A stretch of DNA of 64,000 nucleotides from Mycolicibacterium neworleansense (lineage in GTDB: Bacteria > Actinomycetota > Actinomycetes > Mycobacteriales > Mycobacteriaceae). The stretch is from the NCBI RefSeq assembly GCF_001245615.1, contig NZ_CWKH01000002.1:558001-622000 (forward strand), in the 5' to 3' direction. Position numbers and translations under genes: made by a program. Positions 59,363-64,000 of the stretch are shown in pieces (positions within the stretch are counted from its first letter, which is position 1; each line of letters starts with the position of its first letter). The notes under the pieces were generated by a model. That model made no database searches, had not been told where the DNA came from, and worked only from the letters and a program-made list of their open reading frames with translations.

Positions 59363-59835
59363 TGCACGACGCGATCGACTTCCTGTTTCCCCCGATGTCC
59401 TACCCGGTGTGGTGGGTGATCGGCGCCGCGGTCCTCGTCCTTCTCGTCATCGGCTGGATCGTCGGGGTGATCGTGTGGACCCTGCCCATCGAGGTCCTGC
59501 GCCGAATCCCGGTCATCCGCGACATCAGCTACAAGGTGCTGCGGTTCAAATTCTCCCGGTCACTGACCAAGGTTGAGCAACTGCATCACGAAGGGCAGCT
59601 CTCCACCCGCCAGGCATTCCACGAGATCAGCCGAATCTTCCGGAATTTCATCGATTTCCGGACCGGATTCCAGGCGCGCAGGATGACTGCGACCGACGTC
59701 GCGCACAGCCCTCTGGCCGGCCCTGCGCTCAATGTCCTCGCGATGACCTATCCGGGCCAGTTCGACGACGCCGACCCGCGGAGCGTTCCCGTTGTCGTCG
59801 AGGCAGCACGGACGGCGGTGCTGACATGGGCTTGA
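59362..59835 (+). CDS. Single-pass membrane protein in the MoxR operon (DUF4381-like position)
   Basis: The 157-residue protein has one helix at about 16-39 (WVIGAAVLVLLVIGWIVGVIVWTL) and a cytosolic helical region with HHEGQLSTRQAFHEISRIFRNFIDFRTG. The order MoxR, DUF58, small membrane protein, VWA matches Bat operons, where the small protein is DUF4381. It overlaps both neighbours, by one base upstream and ten bases downstream. Role is likely structural in a membrane complex. Confidence 0.75.
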   Translation: MHDAIDFLFPPMSYPVWWVIGAAVLVLLVIGWIVGVIVWTLPIEVLRRIPVIRDISYKVLRFKFSRSLTKVEQLHHEGQLSTRQAFHEISRIFRNFIDFRTGFQARRMTATDVAHSPLAGPALNVLAMTYPGQFDDADPRSVPVVVEAARTAVLTWA

Positions 59836-60902
59836 AATGGCCTCTCCTTCTGCTGCCGATCGCGATCGCCATCGGCGTCGCGCTGTGGTACGCCACGCGG
59901 CGTACGCGCTTCGGCTGGCAGGGTGAATTGCCTTACCTCGCACGGTCGTTCCGGATCACCACGCTCCCCGAGTACCAGCGGGCCCTGCGGCTGCACGAAC
60001 GCCTCTCCGTGGTGGCACTGGTAATGGCGGTGATCGCGGTGTTCATGCTCATCGGCGCCACACTCCGACCGACCAAGACATACGAACCGCAGCTGGCCGG
60101 GTCGGACACCCCGAACGTCGACATCATGTTGTGCTTCGGACCGCTCTACAACATCGGCATGACCGACAGCGTTGCCATATCCCAGTTGATGACCATCCTG
60201 GGGGAGAAGGTGGACGGGTTCGGCAATCAACGCATCGGGATGACCAAGGAGTTCTACCGCAACTTCCCGGTCACCTCGGATCTGCCGTGGGTGTCAGAAC
60301 GTCTGGCCGAGATCGGCAAGGTCGCCGAGGCGGCCGGGTCCAAAGACAATCCGGCGGCGGCTTTTTCCTCCGACAGCGAGCTGTTCAACCGGTACGCCGA
60401 CACCAGGTCGACGATCAACGACACGATCGCGATGTGCGCCATGGGCCTGCCCGCCGTCGGATCGGACAACGGCCGCGGCCGGGCGATCATCTACATCGGC
60501 GACACCAAGACCTATTCCGACACTCCCCCGACGTATTCCGACGCGATGCTGACCGGCATCGTCAAGGATTCGAAGATTCAGGTGAACACCATCGTCCCGG
60601 GGACTCACCCCGGGGAGTTCATCGACCAGCTGGTGAAGGATTCCGGTGGCAAGCAGTACCTCTACACCGAGGTCGGCGGTCTCATCGGTGACGACGCGAC
60701 ACCCAGGAAGATCGAGAACCAGAAGGAAGAGCTGTCGAGCGCGCTCGACAAGATCATGTCGAACCCACCGCCGTCGAAACTCGACGAAGAACGCCAGGAG
60801 GAGAAGCATCCGTTCCGGTGGGATGTTCCTGACCTGCTCCTGCAGATCGCGTTGATCGCGGCTGTCGCGCTGGCCGCAGCACGGCTGGGGATGCGGCTGT
60901 GA
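59826..60902 (+). CDS. VWA-like (BatA-type) membrane protein without a MIDAS site
   Basis: The 358-residue protein has membrane helices near 4-22, 60-80 and 333-352, and between them a domain of VWA topology (NVDIMLCFGPLYNIGMTDSV, GRGRAIIYIGDTKTYSDTPP, KIQVNTIVPGTHPGEFIDQL). At the place of DxSxS it reads DIMLCFGPLY, so no metal-binding site remains. In Bat operons BatA has an intact MIDAS. It may be a scaffold subunit. It overlaps both neighbours, which suggests strict co-expression. Confidence 0.72.
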   Translation: MGLKWPLLLLPIAIAIGVALWYATRRTRFGWQGELPYLARSFRITTLPEYQRALRLHERLSVVALVMAVIAVFMLIGATLRPTKTYEPQLAGSDTPNVDIMLCFGPLYNIGMTDSVAISQLMTILGEKVDGFGNQRIGMTKEFYRNFPVTSDLPWVSERLAEIGKVAEAAGSKDNPAAAFSSDSELFNRYADTRSTINDTIAMCAMGLPAVGSDNGRGRAIIYIGDTKTYSDTPPTYSDAMLTGIVKDSKIQVNTIVPGTHPGEFIDQLVKDSGGKQYLYTEVGGLIGDDATPRKIENQKEELSSALDKIMSNPPPSKLDEERQEEKHPFRWDVPDLLLQIALIAAVALAAARLGMRL

Positions 60903-61936
60903 AACTCAGCGTCGCCCCGGTTTTCCCGATCTGGTTGATCGTCGCGTTCGTGCTCGTGGCGGTCGGCCTGCGAATTGCCGCCGCCATCGTCAGCACCCGC
61001 CGCCGAGGGCGGATGCCCGACGGCCGGGAGTGGCTGCGCATCGGCATGGCCCTGGTGGCCATCGTGTGTCTCGGCCTGGCCGCCACCCGCCTCGGCGACG
61101 AGTCCGATGCCGAGCGCCCGCCCCGGCTGACCACCACCGCCGAAGAATCCAACATCAACGTGTTCCTGGTGATCGATCGCTCGGCGGGCATGAATGCCAG
61201 CGGCTTCGGCCGTTCGGCGGGAACCAGCTACGGCGACAGTGAAACCCGTTTGGAGGGCGCCATGAAGGACGCCCAGGTGGTGCTGACGAAGTATCCGGAT
61301 GCCCGGTTCAGCGTGATCTCCTACGCCGAGACCGCCCGCGTCGACTGGCCGATCTCGCGGGACGAGTGGAGCCTGGCCCCGTTCCTGCAGAACTTCAGAC
61401 CCTACGGCGAGCGGTCGACCGATGGTGTGGTGAAAACCGATGTTGCGGCGGCGAATTCGCTTCTCAAAGACCAACTCAACGCAGCCTCACGCACGTACCC
61501 GGGGTCGGCGAATCTCGTCTTCATCTTCGGTGCGGGCAGCGACTCGGACAATCCGGAGTTCGACATCCCACTGGCCCAGGTATCCGGCGGGGCGGTGTTC
61601 GGCTACGGGACCAACGACACCAAACCACGCATCTACGCCGGCCCGAACTACGACACGGTCGACGTCCCGCTCAACGAAGAGGCCCTGACCACCGCGGCCG
61701 ACAGTCTGGGTATTCCGTTCCAGAAGCGTGAGAGCGGGTTGGTCAGCGCCGACGAACTGCCCTCTGCGGTGCCCCAAGCTGCCCCCGCCGATCCGATCAA
61801 TCCGAAAGTCCCGCATCCGGATCGCACCGAGTTCTACTGGTTCTTCGCCGCGATCGCCGCAGCGCTGTTCGGCGTCGAACTGTACGGGCTGGCCGGTCAC
61901 TGGCTGCGACGCAGAAGGGGGACGGTACGGAAATGA
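60899..61936 (+). CDS. VWA-domain (BatB-like) membrane protein with altered MIDAS
   Basis: The 345-residue protein has helices at about 8-32, 46-61 and 314-335, and a VWA domain with NVFLVIDRSAGMNASGFGRS, where D-x-S-x-S is D-R-S-A-G, followed by GERSTDGVVKTDVAAANSLL and VFIFGAGSDSDN. The first Asp and Ser and the third-loop Asp are present, so metal binding is possible but weakened. Position and topology match BatB. ATGA overlaps at both ends. Confidence 0.8.
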   Translation: MKLSVAPVFPIWLIVAFVLVAVGLRIAAAIVSTRRRGRMPDGREWLRIGMALVAIVCLGLAATRLGDESDAERPPRLTTTAEESNINVFLVIDRSAGMNASGFGRSAGTSYGDSETRLEGAMKDAQVVLTKYPDARFSVISYAETARVDWPISRDEWSLAPFLQNFRPYGERSTDGVVKTDVAAANSLLKDQLNAASRTYPGSANLVFIFGAGSDSDNPEFDIPLAQVSGGAVFGYGTNDTKPRIYAGPNYDTVDVPLNEEALTTAADSLGIPFQKRESGLVSADELPSAVPQAAPADPINPKVPHPDRTEFYWFFAAIAAALFGVELYGLAGHWLRRRRGTVRK

Positions 61937-62988
61937 CGCAGACACTCCCGCCCGCCGAATCGCGCGAGGCACAGCAGACCGGACAGCAGAAACCGTCTGC
62001 TCCGCGGCCCAGCCGCCTGCAGTTGCGACGCAAACTTCTGCTCTGGTCGATTCCCGTGCTGGTACTGCTGCTCCTGCTGGCGGTCAAGATCGCCAGTGTG
62101 GGCATCCTCGGCAACAGGCTGCCCGGCCAGTTCGCGGCCCGCGACGATGCGGCCATGCAGAACACGCTCGAGTGGATCGATGTCGGCAACATCGGGCGCG
62201 GCTTCCGCGAAGAGTTCGCCCAAGGTGACCTGCTGATGCTCCGCGGCGACGTCCCCGGCGCCTTCGACCGATTCAAGGCCGCGCACGAGAAGGAACCGAG
62301 TGCCTGCCCGCCGCGCGGCAACTTCGCCCTGATCGCCGAGAAGCTCAGTGACAGTGAACTCAAACAGGGCAATTTCACCAAGGCGCGGGAAATCCTGACG
62401 CCCGCGGTGGAAGCCGCCAACGGCGACACCGGATGCTTCACCACGTTCCCGTCCGCGAGCCCCGACATCCGCGCGTTCGTCGGTGAAACGCCCGAGCGGC
62501 TGGCCAACAAGCTCGCAGCCCTCAAAGCCGGAGCGCTGACCAAGACGCCCGACGGCTACGACTACAAGCGTGCGCCCGGCGGCGGAATCGACTTCACCGA
62601 GTCCAAGACCGGTCCCTGCCCCTATCCCGACGACGAAGCCCGCATGAAGGAATGCATCACGCTCAAGGACCGGGAAGTGGCACAGAAGACGGAGGCAGCG
62701 CGCCAGGCTCAGCAACAGCAAGAACAGGCCCAGCAACCCCCGGCCGATCCCAACCAGCCACCGGCTCCCAATGCACCACCCCCACCCCCGCCGCCGACGC
62801 CGACGCCGACGCCGGCCCCAGGACCGGGGCCGGGGCCGGGTCAGGGCCCGGGGACCGAAGCGCCCCTGAAATACCCTGACCACGTGGAGCTTCGTCCAGC
62901 CGACGGTCCGGGTTTCTGCGACCCCGACGGAACCCCGCTCGGTCACTTGACCACAGCCCTGTGCAGCACGGCAGGACCCCAGCCGTGA
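61933..62988 (+). CDS. Membrane-anchored TPR-like protein with Pro-rich tail (BatC-like)
   Basis: The 351-residue protein has one membrane helix (residues 36-58), a helical section with two TPR-like units (FREEFAQGDLLMLRGDVPGA, SELKQGNFTKAREILTPAVE), then cysteine-containing segments and a Gln/Pro-rich tail (QQQEQAQQPPADPNQPPAPN, many PPP and TPTP runs). BatC proteins are TPR proteins at this place. The tail may cross the cell wall. Its stop overlaps the next GTG start. Confidence 0.78.
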   Translation: MTQTLPPAESREAQQTGQQKPSAPRPSRLQLRRKLLLWSIPVLVLLLLLAVKIASVGILGNRLPGQFAARDDAAMQNTLEWIDVGNIGRGFREEFAQGDLLMLRGDVPGAFDRFKAAHEKEPSACPPRGNFALIAEKLSDSELKQGNFTKAREILTPAVEAANGDTGCFTTFPSASPDIRAFVGETPERLANKLAALKAGALTKTPDGYDYKRAPGGGIDFTESKTGPCPYPDDEARMKECITLKDREVAQKTEAARQAQQQQEQAQQPPADPNQPPAPNAPPPPPPPTPTPTPAPGPGPGPGQGPGTEAPLKYPDHVELRPADGPGFCDPDGTPLGHLTTALCSTAGPQP

Positions 62989-63833
62989 GCGGGCCCAACG
63001 GGATGCCCGACCAGTGGTCATACTCGGCGCCGCCAGGTGCGACGAGTCCCCGAAAGCTGTCGCGGCGAACGATCATCCTCGGCAGCGTCGGCATCGGCGT
63101 CGCAGTGGTCCTGGTCGCGGCGCTCGTGGCCTGGCTGGCCTGGCCGCGGTCGGCGCCCATCGAGCACGCGGATGCGCCCGAAAAGGGCAGACCGCTGCTG
63201 AGCGACAAGCCACCCACGATGATCCTCAACGCGATCGACTTCGACTCGCTGTACCCGCCGGGCTACACCGAGTTCGACTACACAAAGATGAATCAGAGCG
63301 GGGGCTCCGGGTACGACCCCGACCGCGAATACAAATTCACGTCGGAGCCGCAGGGTTGTACGTCAGACGACGATCCGCTGTACACCGCCAAATGGGACTT
63401 CGGGGGCGACGACGATCCGGAGCGATACAAGGACGCCCGCATCTCACGCCTGATGTACCCGGTCGACGATCCCGGCGGCAACAAGGAAGACAGCAAGTCG
63501 TTCTCGCTCACGGTGTTCCCGTCGAAGGAACCGACCAGCCTCGACTTCGCCCGGCAGTGGTACGAGCGCTGCAAAGGCGCCAAGATCACCACCGTCATCA
63601 GCAAGCATGGCCAGGTCATCGAGACCAAGACCCGCTCACTTGACCATGTGGTGATCGCCGCACCCGAATCGGCCGCCGACGACTCCTTCGCGCTGACCAG
63701 CACGGAGCGGGAGGAGTGCGACTACTACGGCCTGGTCCGGGGAATGATCGTCAACGTGACCTGCCCGCCCGAACAGAAGGACGCCGGCGCGCAGTTGTTC
63801 CGCAAGGTCGTCATCGGGCTCCAGGAAGTTTGA
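62985..63833 (+). CDS. Single-pass membrane protein of unknown function in the MoxR operon
   Basis: The 282-residue protein has a helix at about 30-54 (IILGSVGIGVAVVLVAALVAWLAW) and a large extracytoplasmic domain with cysteines (QGCTSDDD, YERCKGAKI, REECDYYGL, VNVTCPPEQ) that could form two disulfides. I do not recognise the family; the fold may be similar to mycobacterial secreted lipid- or peptide-binding domains. GTG start overlaps the stop of the TPR-like gene. It is the last clearly operonic gene of the MoxR unit. Confidence 0.78.
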   Translation: MSGPNGMPDQWSYSAPPGATSPRKLSRRTIILGSVGIGVAVVLVAALVAWLAWPRSAPIEHADAPEKGRPLLSDKPPTMILNAIDFDSLYPPGYTEFDYTKMNQSGGSGYDPDREYKFTSEPQGCTSDDDPLYTAKWDFGGDDDPERYKDARISRLMYPVDDPGGNKEDSKSFSLTVFPSKEPTSLDFARQWYERCKGAKITTVISKHGQVIETKTRSLDHVVIAAPESAADDSFALTSTEREECDYYGLVRGMIVNVTCPPEQKDAGAQLFRKVVIGLQEV

Positions 63834-63898
63834 GCCGCTCGGTGAGCTTCGGCGCGTAGGCTCGAGAAAGCAGCCAATCAGCGTCGAAAGGCAGCTTC

Positions 63899-64000
63899 AT
63901 GAGCATGGCACACACTCACAGCATCAACGAGATCCGGACCGCGATCCGGGAACTGTCGGTCCGGGCCGATCTGGCCCGTAAAGAGGGCCGCGCGGGCGAT
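63899..64000 (+). CDS. Partial helical protein, continues past the window
   Basis: Only 34 codons are visible: MSMAHTHSINEIRTAIRELS, then VRADLARKEGRAGD. The frame has AAAGG about 8 bases before the ATG and a pattern of amphipathic helix resembling small type VII-associated or WXG-like helical proteins, but no decision is possible from this length. It is 65 bases after the MoxR operon and may belong to it. Confidence 0.5.
   Translation, partial: MSMAHTHSINEIRTAIRELSVRADLARKEGRAGD

Noticed and set aside
61797..63021. Minus frames opposite the MoxR-operon TPR-like gene
   Set aside because: Arise from the Pro/Gly-rich repeat of the plus-strand gene.

Overview
The window is high-G+C actinobacterial chromosome and looks like a fast-growing mycobacterium (Mycolicibacterium type). 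The evidence is gene content and order: an aminoglycoside 2'-N-acetyltransferase, a haem-binding MHB-type secreted protein, an 18-kDa-antigen-type Hsp20, and a block (FecB-like lipoprotein, pxpB-pxpC, aac(2'), narK, HemD-like/wHTH fusion, CbiX-like chelatase, nirD-nirB, small conserved protein, sdh1) that I recall as running in the same neighbourhood as M. tuberculosis Rv0247c-Rv0265c. The species is not identified. Locus-tag comparisons are from memory, not from a search.

Layout. 1-3.8 kb: the 3' end of a WD40 propeller gene, an RNase Z-type hydrolase and small hypotheticals, including a 48-residue membrane protein. 4-8.9 kb: an Lrp regulator, a rare kinase-like/M23-like/aminotransferase three-domain fusion and a flavin amine oxidase, probably one amine-degradation unit. 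9-10.03 kb: six minus-strand tRNA genes or tRNA-like genes packed around an HNH endonuclease gene that runs into one of them. 10.5-12.6 kb: a heat-shock cluster (J-domain protein, Hsp20, divergent MerR/HspR-like regulator) with a structured GC-rich stretch inside. 12.8-19.9 kb: LysE exporter, alpha/beta hydrolase, SRPBCC protein, MFS transporter, MmcQ/YjbR protein, amidase, enoyl-CoA hydratase and a small conserved protein.

19.9-29.1 kb is a catabolic island. A P450-led minus-strand operon (P450, TauD-like dioxygenase, frameshifted SDR, CMD-like protein, luciferase-like oxidoreductase) faces a TetR gene and a plus-strand SDR. Two nearly identical 26-bp operators bracket the tetR gene. A Baeyer-Villiger monooxygenase and a Zn alcohol dehydrogenase follow. 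29-36 kb holds an MFS transporter fused to a universal-stress domain, the OhrR/Ohr peroxide pair, and an amidohydrolase-permease operon facing its own TetR regulator. 36-46 kb carries secreted proteins, a micropeptide coupled to a YeiH-type transporter, an iron-siderophore-binding-type lipoprotein, a VUT/YhhQ transporter, 5-oxoprolinase subunits, aac(2') and nitrate/nitrite uptake. 46-49.4 kb is nirB-nirD with a small wHTH gene; 49.5-53.2 kb has a MocR/EamA divergent pair, a secreted protein and an ICL/PEP-mutase family enzyme.

53.3-57.3 kb is the sdh1 succinate dehydrogenase operon, preceded by a 20-bp perfect palindrome of CRP type. From 57.4 kb to the end a tightly overlapping MoxR-DUF58-VWA-TPR operon resembles the Bat layout, but with degenerate metal-binding sites in its VWA proteins and two uncharacterised downstream genes. 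This operon, the bracketed TetR operators, the tRNA/HNH array and the three-domain aminotransferase fusion are the most attractive items for follow-up.
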